Part shown: piece after piece, positions 36,829 through 49,019 of the stretch
How positions within the stretch are numbered: the first letter of the stretch is position 1
Layout: the number at the start of each line of letters is the position of its first letter
Origin: Rhynchospora pubera
Taxonomy: Eukaryota; Streptophyta; Magnoliopsida; Poales; Cyperaceae
Direction of reading: 5' to 3'
NCBI GenBank assembly: GCA_028095005.1
Contig: CM051462.1
Coordinates: 174,291,955 to 174,355,954 of the forward strand
Length of the DNA stretch: 64,000 nucleotides
Notes under the pieces: generated by a model
The model's database searches: none
What the model was told of the DNA's origin: nothing
What the model saw: the letters and a program-made list of their open reading frames with translations, nothing else
Made by a program: the position numbers and the translations under genes

Positions 36829-37215
36829 ATGTTGCATCAAAATACCAGCATTTGTTATTAAGTTATTTTTTAAATTTTAAAATTCAAACATTTAATCAAA
36901 ACCGTTAATCTTATTTAGTTTAATGAACGATGCATTTTCATATTAGTTTTGTAAATTTTAGAATTTATTTGATACTTGATCAATAGATAGAAAAACAAAC
37001 GAATCTTGTTAACTATGAATAGATTTGTTCTAATAGGTTCATGTTTTTGCTTTTGATTGAGTATCAAATAAATTTCAAAATTTGTCAAACTTATATGAAA
37101 GTGTATCGCTTTTTAAACTAAATAAGATCAATGGTTTGGATTAAATATTTGAATTTTAAAATTTGAAAAAAATAACTTAATAGTAAAATATTGACATTTG
37201 GAGGCAACCAAAATG
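36829..37215. repeat. Long foldback (inverted repeat)
   Basis: The left arm (about 36829-36960) and right arm (about 37060-37215) are complementary over about 130 bp, including TTATTAAGTTATTTTT and AATCTTATTTAGTTTAA. It is probably a foldback MITE. No target duplication could be fixed. Confidence 0.6.
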
Positions 37216-37224
37216 TTAGTAGCA

Positions 37225-37405
37225 GAAATCTTATTAGAAACCAAATTTTATATTTTTTTAATGTTTTTACTATTTTTCTCAGATTTTTTAAAATACTTAA
37301 TCTTATAAATTTTGGACCCTTCAATAACAACGATTTTCAAAAATCTGAGAAAAATAGTAAAAAAATTAAAAAATATATAAAATTTGGTTTCTAATAAGAT
37401 TTTAA
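37225..37405. repeat. Second foldback, adjacent
   Basis: Arms share AATCTTATTAGAAACCAAAT (left, about 37227) and its complement (right, to about 37402), with TTTTTCTCAGATTTTT and its complement near the loop. It sits beside the foldback before it but has a different sequence. Confidence 0.65.
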
Positions 37406-38502
37406 TATGAAGAAGATAATGAACAGTTTGGATCGGTTGTTTGAAGTGTGAAATTCAAGAACGAATTCGTAGCACGAAAGCCATTCGTGCTATGCATAGT
37501 ATTTTAGCAATTCTCTCTCTCTTATATATATATATATAAATTAAGAGCAAATTAACGACAAGATCGTACATACAACAATACATGGGGCCAACAATATCCC
37601 AGTTAGCTAAACTGTGACTCCAGCAATTAATAAAATACCACAAAACTCAATAGAAGCAAATCACCTTGAAATTAAGAACTCATATCTGAACATCTATGTT
37701 AATAAAACACTACTGAAATATCCAAATCTGGTGCAAAACCAAAAAAAAAATTAAAAAAGTAGGAAACATGAAGAAATGCAATGAATGAAGTGACACGAGG
37801 CTCATGCAAGATTCTTTGACAGATCTGCACAGAATTTAATGCTCCAGTGTAAGTAGATACAACATGTTTGGATTAGTCATTAGAACCTCAAAAATTGAGT
37901 CATATATCAGTCATTGTTGATTTTAGTCTACCTCTTAAACACCACACATAACAAAAATAATTTGGTTCAAAGGCTAATTTCAAATAAAATTAACACAAAA
38001 TTTTAAAAAGTAACACTTTTTTAAAGATATAATATTCTAATAGTTAGTAATCAACTTAAAATACCAAACAAGTATTAAAATCCAAAATAATAATTTTTAT
38101 GCTAATGGTATCGAAATAACAATTTAATGTTGTATTTCGAATGACTACTTTAAACATTCCAAAAGTTTCAGCTAAAATCACCAATTGATTAAATCTACAA
38201 TATTAGCAATAGTCTAACATTATTCAAACAATATTAGCAATAGTCTAACATTATTCCAAAAATCCCCAATTGTACAAAAACTAGAAATTAGCACAAAATT
38301 AAAGCTACATAAAACAAACAACAATTATAAAACCAAACAGGTGTTAAAATATTTACTATGTAGCTGCTGCCTAGTATTTTAAAAAATGGTGTTAAAATAT
38401 TCAATTAAAGTTTCAGCCCAAAACTCCAAATTAATATTTGATAGTACAACAATACAATAAAACAAATAATTATGAGAAAGCTTAATATGCACTATAATGC
38501 AT

Positions 38503-38628
38503 AGGGTTTTTTTATGCATTGCGACTTTCTATGCAATGAGATTTCAATATGTAAATTAGATTGGTTAAATTAGAATTGTCAATTTATAAAAATACACTCG
38601 GAAAAGTCTGCGGTGCATAGAAAACCCT
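38503..38628. mobile_element. Small MITE-like insertion private to duplication copy A
   Basis: Ends AGGGTTTT and AAAACCCT with further inverted bases (TATGCA near both). The matching place in copy B (near 59108) lacks it. No clean target duplication. Confidence 0.5.
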
Positions 38629-39431
38629 ACTATATAAGATATTTTTCAAGAACAACCTATATAGTAGTATATTTATAAACAAAACTTACACCAGATTAAA
38701 GTACATGGCACAACTATGAATTATTTTGGTGGGATAAAAAGACATGTTTTGGTTTATTTTTTGATGGATTTGATGTAAACTGATTGGTCCCAAAAAAAAG
38801 TACATGGCACAAATGAACAAGAAAAACTAAAACAAAATACTTAAAATATTGAAAAAAGGCGAAAAATTCCACCTTGCAGGACTTTCCTTCTTGGCCTACA
38901 CATTATAATAATTTAATTTAATGTGTGAACTATAGTATATCAAAAGAAAAGTAACAAAGTTTGATATAATAATTTAGTTAACCTTTTTTATTATTAAATA
39001 AAGAATGAAGATTTATTTTTGTTTTTATTTGATTTTCGCTGGCATCCCATATTCAGTTGTCCGCATGTTGTGGCAACAGTTGCACGATAAATATTTTATA
39101 AATGTCAATTATGATAAAGGTAATTGCATTTCATATTACAAGTGTTTTCCTCTTTAAACAAATAGATAGATTGATACATATATCACACATATAATCTCGT
39201 GACTCAACTCATTGTTAAAAAGAATGTGATGTGAGCATATGAAGAGTGTGTTGATCGATGCACATGAAAAGTATTTTGAACATATAATATCATCTGACAT
39301 GCATACAAATAAAAATAAGAATGGACGAAAAATATGTGATATCATTATTTTTTTATTATTAATTAGATTATTAAGTGTTTTTTAGCATGAATTTTAATCT
39401 TAGCGGGGTCATTTTCAGAACGCCATATCAA

Positions 39432-40776
39432 CCGAAATTATTATTATAAAGAATATCATACTAAACAATTTTAATAAGAAGAAATATTTATTTTTTATTT
39501 TAATAAGAAGCAAGGAATAATGCGTTATATAAATGTGTTACATCCTCTCACTTGATAATCCGTTTTATAAACGCGTTACATCCTCTCATCTGATAACCCG
39601 TTTATAAAACGCATTATTAGCCTAATAACCCGTTTTATAAACGCGTTATTATTTTTTCATATTTTTCGACTTGTTAAGCCGCAAATTTTGACTTATTAAA
39701 AAAATATTTTGTAACAAGGTCCCTACATGTTTCATATTAACAAACTTCCCAATTTTCATTTAAATGTATATTAAATAGATATAATAAATATATTACACAT
39801 ACTTTATATGCATTTAATTGCACATATTTTTTTTTGAACATGTGTATGATATTATTTTGTTTGAAATATTATTTCATCCTTTTGTATATAAAAAAATGGA
39901 GAAACTACAACGCAAAAGATAAGTTTGTAGAATTAAATAGTAATAATGTATGGTCATCGGTGAATAATGCACAAACAATATAATTGAAACTTTTCACCGA
40001 TGACCCTATATTTTTACAAATTTAACTTTTGAATTTTAGCCTCTCTATTTTTTTATTTACAAAAGAATGAAATAATATTTCAAACAAAATGATATTATAC
40101 ACATGTTAAAAAAATGTGCAATTAAATGCATATAAAGTATGTGTAATATATTTATTATATCTATTTATCACATATTTAAATGGAAATAAAATTTTGGGAA
40201 TTTTGTTAATATGAAACATGCAGGGTCATCGGCAAAAAAAACTCAATTATATTGTTTGTACATTATTCGCCGATGACCCTGTATTTTTACTATTTAATTT
40301 TACAAACTTATCTTTCATTGTAGTCTCTCTATTTTTTTATTTACAAAAGAATAAAATAATTATTCAAACAAAATGATATTTTACACATGTTCAAAAAAAA
40401 TATGTGCAATTAAATACATAGAAAATATGTGTAATATATTTATTATATTATTTAATACATCTTTAATTGAAAATAAAATTTCGAGACTTTTATAAATATG
40501 AAACATTCAGGGACCTTGTTGCAAAATATTTTTTTAATAAGTCAACACTTGCGGGTTTTGACAACTCTAATGCAATGGAAAATACGAAAAATTAATAACG
40601 TGTTTATAAAACGGATTATTAGGCTAATAACGCGTTTTATAAACGGGTTATTAGGTGAGAGGATGTAACGCGTTTATAAAACGCGTTATTCCTTGCTTCT
40701 TATTAAAACAAAAAAAATAAAATGTTCTTCCTATTAAAATTTTAGGTGTCCAAATTCTTTTTTAAAATAATTTCGA
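39432..40776. mobile_element. Foldback element, MULE-like, with 9-bp target duplication
   Basis: Flanked by CCATATCAA at 39423-39431 and 40777-40785, with ends CCGAAATTATT and, reversed, TCGAAATTATT. The copy-B paralogue has the unfilled site CTACATCAA at 59878-59886. Arms of several hundred bases carry runs of the palindromic phrase CGTTTATAAAACGCG and a CATCGG(C/T)GAATAATG block that itself recurs inverted near the centre. No protein is encoded. Confidence 0.85.
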
Positions 40777-40841
40777 CCATATCAATTCAATTAAACAATA
40801 TAGTGAGCTAGAATAGACGTTGTACGGGACTTAGTCACTTA

Positions 40842-40976
40842 ACCTCCGTTTGGATAGGTGTGGGAAGAAGGGAAGAAGTAGGAAGAAGTATTATGAAGTG
40901 TGTAACTTTGCGAAGAGTTTGGATTATTTATAATTTTTTTCTTCCTTCTTCCTTCTTCCTATATCCAAACGTTGTC
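40842..40976. mobile_element. MITE family F1 copy
   Basis: Begins ACCTCCGTTTGGATAGGT and ends CCAAACGTTGTC, with the core GTGTGTAACTTTGCGAAGAG. Flanked by TTA (40839-40841, 40977-40979). Absent from copy B, so it came after the duplication. Confidence 0.8.
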
Positions 40977-41777
40977 TTAGCCTCTTAGGTAGTGCCATCA
41001 TTTAGTTCTTTAAAAAAACACACTGTTCATATTTTACGTGGAGTTTAAATGGGTATTTTCATTCGCCCTTGGGTGAATTACCCGCGTGTGCGTGGTGTTC
41101 AGATGAGGCATCCCGAGTCCCGACCTACCTCGGGTAAGTTACCCGCCTCACAGACGATTTTATTTTTGTATGTTTACTGTTCTCATTGTAATTGTATACT
41201 ATACAGAAGGGAGTTGGAGATGTAGTTGACGTAATCACAATTTATCTACGATTCTAAATTACGAACTTTTGAGGGCCATAATGCGTATTTTAAATTTTTT
41301 TCTATTTAAATTTATTTTACTTGACTCCATAAAGTGTTATTTAAATCATTGATCATAAAATTATCATGAGGTTCTAACTCGTATAATAAATATTTCATGT
41401 TCATGATAATTAAAAGGCTCTTTATTTTTTGACATCAAACCAAGGCCAAAAGGTTTGGTTTTTATATACAATACTTTTTTTTTAAATTTATATACAATAC
41501 TACTATCTTTACTAAACTGCATGTGATGCATGGTGTGCGGTCCGTGCGGAGACTGGAGAGAGAGAGAGGGGGTCGTTTGCGAGGATAATGGAAACACTTG
41601 TACGGATACGTATATATTCCTGTGGCAGACTGGCAGTGTGGCGCTTGGTGTACTTGTCCCAATAGTCTATCTTTGTCGATATCTTTGTGTGCCATCTCTG
41701 TGCAGCACTTTGTGAGGTATGGTATCTTCCTCCGCCTATTCCTTGTTTCTCAGTCCGTACGGCTTGTCGACTGTTGA

Positions 41778-41963
41778 GGGAAATTGTTTCATCCACTCTC
41801 TAAATTTAGAGATTCACTCCTCTTGAACGAAAATGTCCTTGTTATTTTTAAATATTTTCAAACTGAGGTGAATTAAAAGACGTAAATTGAAGGAGTGAGG
41901 AGGATATTTTCGTTCAAGTAGGAGCGAATTTTAAATTTTGAAGAGTGTATGAAGCAATTCCCA
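41778..41963. mobile_element. Short inverted-repeat element (MITE)
   Basis: Left end GGGAAATTGTTTCATCCA and right end, reversed, GGGAATTGCTTCATACA. The inner arms share TTGAACGAAAAT. About 186 bp, no coding capacity. Confidence 0.65.
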
Positions 41964-42054
41964 CCGTTGAGCCCCTGCGAAAAGTAGCATCGCTGCCTTA
42001 TCTGCGTCAAAACCGTCAATCGGGAATGGTCCCCGCATTCCATAGCATAATTAA

Positions 42055-42207
42055 GATTCCGTTTGGATAGGTGTGGGAAAAAGGGAAGAAAGAAAAAAGT
42101 GTGAAGAAGTATTGGAAAGTGTGTAACTTTGTGAAGAGTTTGAATTGTTTATAATTTTTTTCTTCCTTCTTTCTTCTTCCTCCTTTTTCTCTCATCCAAA
42201 CAAAGGC
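42055..42207. mobile_element. MITE family F1 copy
   Basis: Begins GATTCCGTTTGGATAGGTG and ends CATCCAAACAAAGGC, with the core GTGTGTAACTTTGTGAAGAG. Flanked by TAA (42052-42054, 42208-42210). Confidence 0.8.
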
Positions 42208-42491
42208 TAAGATTTTTCGCATTGCATCCAACCTCAAAGCAAAAGCCGACAATCTTCGCTGCCTTATCTGGTGTCAATCGTGGCCGTGGGCTAATTAAGT
42301 AATTATGCATTGTATTTGTAGGGGATCCGGTGAAGGCCGTGCAAATGTGGAAGGTGGTGGCTCACTTGGCAACTTGGCATGACTAATTGACAACATATGT
42401 TCATTTAAACCTTTATAGCCTTTCCAAGCATCTTCAATTAAACATTACATATTGTCCAATCTCTTGATGAAGAAAAACTTTGTACTCTTTT

Positions 42492-42650
42492 TGGAGAACC
42501 GGCTCTTGGTCTAATAATAAAGAGCAATGTATCTCAAATGAGAGGTCGCAGGTTCGAAATTCGATTTTTTTAAAATTTATTTAATTTAAAAATAATTTGG
42601 GAGACTTAACTCCTAATTTATCTTAAAAAAAAATTGTACTCCTTTTGTGC
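42492..42650 (+). mobile_element. tRNA-derived SINE, family B, copy 1
   Basis: The head has TCTTGGTCTAATAATAAAGA (A-box region) and GGTCGCAGGTTCGAAATTCG (B box), followed by a tail with TGGGAGACTTAACTCC. The same order, better preserved, occurs reversed at 61246-61410. It is a dispersed element, not a tRNA gene. Confidence 0.7.
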
Positions 42651-43259
42651 ACCATGTCGTACAATCCATACGATCAAATTTTTACATCACAAATGTAACT
42701 CTAGTCAATTCTTTTGTTGTGATTTATATTACTAAAAGTAACTCAGGTTACCAATAGTTTGATATCCAAGATTTTTATTTGACAGGACCTCTATAGAAAT
42801 TAGTTTGGTTTAGGTTACAAATTTTATCAGGTCCCGATCAGACATCAATCTTTGTACTAAAATTTAGTAAAAAAAAAGAAATGAATATTCATATATTTTT
42901 TTTTCAAACTTCTTATTACTATTTTCTATAGTGTTCAAAATCATTGTTATTATATGGATTACAATTCCTAGATCTTTGTTATCTTTAATTATTTAATTAA
43001 CCCGTTTTTCAAAGATCTTAAAAATTGCAATAAAAAATAAATAAATTTAGGAGGATTTGAACATTGATATCGCAATGAGCATTCGCATATTGCACATAAG
43101 GAAACCAAAAAAATCAATTCTCAGACGTGTTACATAGACTAAAATATCAACCTTGATAACACAATGCAACCGACGAATCTACCTCTCATTTTGATTCTCG
43201 AGCTAGGTTCAAACTTTAAGCAACAAATCCGACTACATGAATATGATGAACTACATGTG
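42651..43259. other. Intergenic DNA
   Basis: AT-rich. Near 43040-43220 there are GTTCAAA-type phrases that could be a decayed SINE. Nothing firm. Confidence 0.4.
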
Positions 43260-43401
43260 GGCTCCGTTTGGATGGTGTGGGAATAAGAGGAATAAGGAAA
43301 GAAGTGGGAAGAAGTATTAGAAAGTGTGTAACTTTGTGAAGAATTTGAATTGTTTATAATAAATTTATTCCCTTATTCCCGTACCTCATCCAAACACGGC
43401 C
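43260..43401. mobile_element. MITE family F1 copy
   Basis: Ends GGCTCCGTTTGGATGG and CATCCAAACACGGCC, with the core GTGTGTAACTTTGTGAAGAA. Flanked by GTG (43257-43259, 43402-43404). It lies 215 bp from the CACTA transposon. Confidence 0.85.
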
Positions 43402-43633
43402 GTGGATATTTCATTGGAGATGAAATGTTATAACATTTAATTTTTCTGTTATTTCTAATTTGATTTTATGAAAATTCATTGATTGAGTGGTTCGAAAATT
43501 TTCATTTAAATGGCTGCTTGTCATCTCAATTCTCAGACGGACAGGAAATTACCAACTTGCAACTAAGCTATTAGCTATTGCTGGTTCAAGAAACTGACCG
43601 TGTTGCAGTCGCACACCTCACTACGGGAAAAAG

Positions 43634-44115
43634 GACCTTCTGTAACGACACTTCTGTAACGGTTTTTGAAATAACCGTTACAGAATAGTGAGGCATTAGG
43701 CGGGAAAATTGGCGCCACAAATCTGTAACGGTTATTATTAAACAACCGTAATAACATTTCCGTCATGGTCAGGGAAAAAAATGCATCAACCTTCTGTAAC
43801 GGTTGTTGGATTAGAACCGTTACAGATTTCTTATATTCTGTAACGGTTATTATCTATCAACCGTTACAGAAAAGAAAAAAGAAAATATATTAATATCAAC
43901 CATCTTCTGTAACGGTTATTAGCAAATAACCGTTACAGTAGCTTAACGTTTTTTTTTATTTTTTTAATGATTCTGTAACGGTTATTTTCTAATGATTCTG
44001 TAACGGTTATTATAGCACGAATTTTATTAAGGGATCTAAGATTCTGTAACGGCTTTTTTTTTTATATTTTTATGATTCTGTAACGGTTATTTTTTAATAA
44101 CCGTTACAGAATAGT
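43634..44115. repeat. CACTA left subterminal repeat array
   Basis: About a dozen copies of CTGTAACGGTTATT or its complement, often paired as hairpins. In En/Spm such repeats bind the TnpA protein; that role here is inferred from position and family. Confidence 0.8.
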
Positions 44116-44640
44116 TTGTTCTGTATTTAGGTCTTCTCCCCATCCCAACAAACTCACAGCTAGAGCGCCGCATCACTTAACTCTTTTCTGATCTTCTCAT
44201 TTATTGCGAATTTGTGGTGGTGGCTTCACTCCAAAAAAATAGCCAAAAATTTCTAAAAATTCTGAAAAAATAATAATTAGAAAGAGAATAAGAAGGAGAG
44301 CAGATTTAAGGTAAAAAAAATTAAATTTGAACCGTAATTTATTTTTTACATTTTTTTCTTATTTATTTCGATTTTTTCATTAATTTAATGGTTATTTTTG
44401 TTTTTTTATATATTTCAAGATATCATTGAATAGGAGAAGATCTTACATCGGCCGGATAAGTCGCACGATTCAACGGATCGGAAGGCACACAATTGAAAGT
44501 ATATTTTCATGAACTTCTCTTTTTTTAAATTATTTGCATTTCGTTAATAATTTGCATATATATATATATAGGCATGAATTTCGTATTGTCATATAGGAAC
44601 CAAATACCGGAACTCAACTGAATTTAGGTCATTGCCCGTC

Positions 44641-44926
44641 CGAGATTAATCCATTAGGGATTAATCTCGGATAGTACTCCCGGTCGGGAGTACTGCTCTT
44701 TGGATACGATCTGTCTCATTTAGGACAGCGAGTTGTACGTTAGATGCAATGTGTTGTCTGAGAAAAATTCGGCGGCATTTCCCTTGTGTTCCCACGGATA
44801 CGTACGCACGAGCAATCGTGTGTTGGCGTATTCAGGGAACATAAGGGGAAATGCTGCCGAATTTTTCTCAGATAGCACATTGCATCTAACGTACGCTCGC
44901 TAATGAGGCAGAGTATCCAAAGAGCG
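44641..44926 (+). other. Cluster of three hairpins upstream of tnpD
   Basis: Hairpin 1: GAGATTAATCC with its complement at 44642-44669. Hairpin 2: AGTACTCCCG with its complement at 44673-44694. Hairpin 3 is long: arms of about 110 bp, from CTCTTTGGATAC (44696) to GTATCCAAAGAG (ends 44924), with CGTTAGATGCAATGTG and AGAAAAATTCGGC-GCATTTCC in the stem and a few mismatches. It lies between the left subterminal array and the tnpD start codon, so it is probably in the transcript leader or a leader intron. The size and imperfect pairing suit a small-RNA precursor. Confidence 0.7.
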
Positions 44927-45009
44927 GGCTAGGATGGTGACCGGTCCGAAAACCTAATATGACAAATTGGTCCGAAACCCTAATAATTTGCCTAAATTTT
45001 ATTGTTCAG

Positions 45010-48000
45010 ATGGATCGGACGTGGATGTACTCAAGTAATCGATGCTCGTCTACATTTTTGAGAGGACTTGAAGAATTTATGGTTTGTGCTAAAGAGAATT
45101 TGAAAATGAAAGAAGATGATAAAATGTATTGTCCTTGTCGTGTTTGTCAGAATTTGTTGAAGTGGTCTAATTTTGAAGAAGTGAAGGCTCATTTGATTAT
45201 AAATGGATTTCAACCGGATTATAGTCGGTGGACACTCCATGGAGAGAATGGGGGGGGATAGTACTAGCACAAATGTATTGGATTCTGTGTATGAGGAAGA
45301 AAATGTATCATTGGATGATGAAATTGATGATGTCAATGTATTTGATGATGAGAATGTAGATGATGATAGAAATGTAGATAACTCAGAATTTAATGCCGAT
45401 TTAGATGAAATTGTGAACAATGTGGATGAAAATTTTGTTGATAATGTTGAAATTTTTGGTATGTTACGTGAAGAAGATAAAATAGCTTTATATCCTGGTT
45501 GTGAATTGTCAAAACTTAATGCTGTTTTCAAACTGTTCAATCTTAAAGCCAAAAATGGATGGAGTGATGCGAGTTTCACATCTTTGCTCAAACTATTACA
45601 TAAAGAATTTCTTCCAAAAGATAACCAGTTGCCAGATTCAATTTATAAGGCTAAAAAGATGTTATGTCCTTTAAAAATTGGAGTTGAGAGAATTCATGCA
45701 TGTCCAAATGACTGCATATTATTCCGGAATGAGTACGGAGACTTGCATAAATGTCCAAAGTGTAATGCGTCACGGTATAAACCGAGGGACGATCAAATTG
45801 AAGATGAAGGTAGTAAGGGACCAGCTGCAAAAGTGGTGTTTTATCTACCAATAATACCAAGATTTCAGCGGCTTTTCTCTAACGCGAAGGATGCCAAATT
45901 GTTAAGATGGCACGCTGACTGCAGGAAAAAAGGCGATGGCATGCTCAGACACCCAGCAGACTCTCCAGATTGGATAAATATAGATATGGAATTTGAAGAT
46001 TTCGGCAGTGAACCTAGAAATTTGAGATTGGGTTTATGTACAGACGGGATGAATCCTTACGGCAACATGAGTAGCCGGCAGACTACATGGCCGGTTTTAT
46101 TGTGTATTTACAATCTTCCTCCCTGGCTATGCATGAAAAGGAGATACATGATGATGCCCTTGTTGATTTCTGGTCCGAAGCAACCAGGCAATGATATAGA
46201 TGTGTACTTGGCTCCATTAATAGATGACCTTGGTGAATTGTGGCAGAATGGAGTGAAAATATACGATGCACACTCTAGAAGTGAGTTTAACCTCCGTGCC
46301 ATGATATTTTGCACAATCAATGATTTTCCTGCATACGGAAACCTGTCAGGGTATAGGAATAAAGGAGCGAAAGCGTGTCCTATTTGCATGGAAAACACCC
46401 ATTCTGTGTACTTGAAAAACTCCAGAAAAAATGTTTACTTGGGACACCGGAGGTTTATTAAGAACCGCAATCACCCTTACCGTCGAGACAAGGAAAGATT
46501 TGACGGTACTGTAGAAAAAGACAAGGCCCCAATACCGTTATCCGGTTCAGGGGTGTATCGACAGGTGAAGGACATTAATGTAAAATTTGGTAAGAAATTT
46601 GCAAATGAGATACCCAAGGGGATATGGAAGAAGAAGTCTATATTCTGGAATCTTGAATATTGGCAGAGTTTGGAGATTAGGCATTGCTTAGATGCGATGC
46701 ACATAATAAAGAACATATGTGAAGCTTTGATTGGTTGCATGTTGGAAATTCAAGGGAAAACTAAAGATGACGTAAATGCGAGGAAGGACATGGTTGAAAT
46801 GGGGATCCGGCAAGAACTAGCGGCACAAGATAAGGGAAAAAGTCGAACTTGGCTACCTGCAGCACAATTTAATTTATCAAAGCAAGAGAAAAAAAGCTTA
46901 TTAGAATGCCTGAAATCTATTAAGGTTCCTACTGGTTATTCCTCGAATATATCAAGAAAAGTTTCTATTAAGGACAACAAATTACTTGGTATGAAGTCAC
47001 ATGATTATCACGTCCTACTGACCCAGTTACTTCCGGTCGCAATTAGAGGAATTCTAAGGGAAGAAGTGAGGAAAACCATTACTAAGTTGTGTTTTTTCTT
47101 TAATTCCATTTGCTCTAAAGTGATTGATCCGAATAGTTTGGACAAGTTACAAGAAGGTGTTGTACTAACCCTATGTGAGCTGGAGATGTACTTTCCGCCA
47201 TCGTTTTTTGACTCCATGGTGCATTTGACCATTCATTTAGTTAGAGAGATAAAAATGTGTGGTCCTGTATTTCTACGATACATGTATCCTTTCGAAAGAG
47301 CCATGGGTCAATTGAAGGGGCTTGTTCGTAGCCGATCTAAACCAGAAGGAAGCATAGTGGAAGGATATGTGGCCGATGAGGTTATTGAGTACTACACCGA
47401 TTATTTGCAGGATGTACAACCAATCGGTCTTCCAAAGTCTCGACATGAGGGTAGACTTGAAGGAAAAGGTTATATATTAACTTCCAATGTTCACCTTATT
47501 TAGCACAAATGTTCACTTAAAGCACAATATTTGTTCACCTTATTTAGCACAAATGTTCACTTAAAGCACAATATTTGTTCACCTTATTTAGCACAAATGT
47601 TCACTTAAAGCACAATATTTGTTCACCTTATTTAGCACAAATGTTCACTTAAAGCACAATATTTGTTCACCTTATTTAGCACAAATGTTCACTTAAAGCA
47701 CAATATTTGTTCACCTTATTTAGCACAAATGTTCACTTAAAGCACAATATTTGTTCACCTTATTTAGCACAAATGTTCACTTAAAGCACAATATTTGTTC
47801 ACCTTATTTAGCACAAATGTTCACTTAAAGCACAATATTTGTTCACCTTATTTAGCACAAATGTTCACTTAAAGCACAATATTTGTTCACCTTATTTAGC
47901 ACAAATGTTCACTTAAAGCACAATATTTGTTCACCTTATTTAGCACAAATGTTCACTTGAAGCACAATATTTGTTCACCTTATTTAGCACAAATGTTCAC

Positions 48001-49019
48001 TTAAAGCACAATATTTGTTCACCTTATTTAGCACAAATGTTCACTTAAAGCACAATATTTGTTCACCTTATTTAGCACAAATGTTCACCTTTCAGGTACA
48101 ATTGGAGCTAGTACTCATATACCGGATCTTGCAATGAGAACCAAAGCACATATGAAAGTTCTCCAACATCTTGCTATTGTGGCGCCTTACATCAATGAAC
48201 ATCTAATCGAGTTACGTGAACAATACCCTTCTTACACCGAAAACTTGATTACCATAGAGCATGAAATAAAATTTGTCCAATGGCTAGAAGATAAAGTCCA
48301 GTCCCAGTTGAAAGAAGGAACAGAGGTCGATGAAACCGTGAAATGGTTATCCAGACGTCCTGATGCCGTGGTCGAGACATACCAAGGGTATGACTTGAAT
48401 GGATTTACCTGGTACACAAGGAAACAGGATGGTAAAAGTGCCGTGCAAAATAGTGGAGTCACTGTTGTAGCTTTATCTAGTGATAATGTTAGGTCGGCTA
48501 CTTATTATGGGTGGATCGAGGAGATTTGGGAACTAGATTACCTGAAATTTAAGATACCCTTATTCAAGTGTGCATGGATCGACAACGGTCACGGTGGAGT
48601 TAAAAAAGACAAGATGGGGTTTATAACTGTTGACTTCAATAAAAGGGCTTATCGAGACGATCCGTTTATACTTGCAAATAAGCAAGCAATGCAAGTTTTT
48701 TACATTCAAGATCCGGCGGATAAGAAAAGACATGTTGTGCTTCAAGGTAAATGTTCATCTTATTTAAGTACAAATGTTCACCTTATTGAGGGTAAATGTT
48801 CATCTTATTTATTACTTGCCACTTTCAGGAAAAAGACGTATTGTCGGTGTTGGTGATGTCGTAGATGAAGAAGCATACGACCATTTCGAGGAAATACCTC
48901 CTTTTTCTATCGGTATCGACGATACATCACAGCCAGTATCGATCAGTTATAGGCGTACAGATAACACCGAAGGCGTGTGGGTCGATACGCGGAGGAAAAA
49001 AAAGAAAGTAGCTACATAA
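45010..49019 (+). CDS. tnpD: CACTA transposase, TnpD type, with one frameshift
   Basis: Presumed to cut and join the CACTA ends. Exons: 45010-47468, 48096-48746, 48829-49019, with GT-AG introns. Counting one surplus base, the coding length is 3300, that is 1099 aa plus stop. The N-terminal 85 residues are the Transpos_assoc region (MYCPCRVCQNLL, then HLIINGFQPDYSRWTLHGE), starting right after an AG acceptor. An acidic stretch follows, then the Cys-rich HACPNDCILFR...CPKCNASRY, the Transposase_21 core with LRLGLCTDGMNPYGNMSS and PGNDIDVYLAPLIDDL, the DUF4218 region (YFPPSFFDSMVHLTIHLV, MYPFERAMGQLKGLV), and after intron 1 the DUF4216 region (FPLIFKCAW-type block, here KIPLFKCAWIDNG). A run of eight G at 45250-45257 should be seven; as read, the frame closes at a TAG just after it. 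It could be mutation, sequencing error or frameshifting. Confidence 0.88.
47490..48090. repeat. 44-bp minisatellite inside tnpD intron 1
   Basis: Unit TTCACCTTATTTAGCACAAA followed by TGTTCACTTAAAGCACAATATTTG in two halves, 44 bp. Unit starts run every 44 bp from 47490 to 48062: 13 complete units and a 14th cut by the acceptor, nearly identical. It fills almost the whole 627-bp intron. A degenerate form (ATGTTCATCTTATTTA) recurs in intron 2 at 48752-48805. Confidence 0.92.

Larger units (their letters stand above)
37510..42430 (+). repeat. Segmental duplication, copy A
   Basis: Matches 58225-63480 in the same orientation. Landmarks shared with copy B are the GGGGCCAACAATATCCCA phrase (37586; 58286), a stretch around TTGTGGCAACAGTTGCACG (39069; 59540), ACAGAAGGGAGTTGGAG (41204) against ATAGAAGGGAGTTGGAG (62055), and GTGCAGCACTTTGTGAG (41699; 63320). 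Differences are mainly insertions private to one copy. No gene is recognised in either. Confidence 0.8.

Noticed and set aside
41364..41796. Overlapping minus-strand open frames in duplication copy A
   Set aside because: The matching region of copy B (about 63055-63392) does not preserve the frames, so no coding constraint is visible.
45031..45591. Long minus-strand open frame opposite tnpD
   Set aside because: A shadow of the acidic, low-complexity tnpD region: its serine-rich content is the reverse reading of GAT/GAA-rich codons.
47490..48090. Possible CRISPR-like array
   Set aside because: Units are head-to-tail and near-identical with no variable spacers, and they lie in a plant transposon intron. 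It is a minisatellite.
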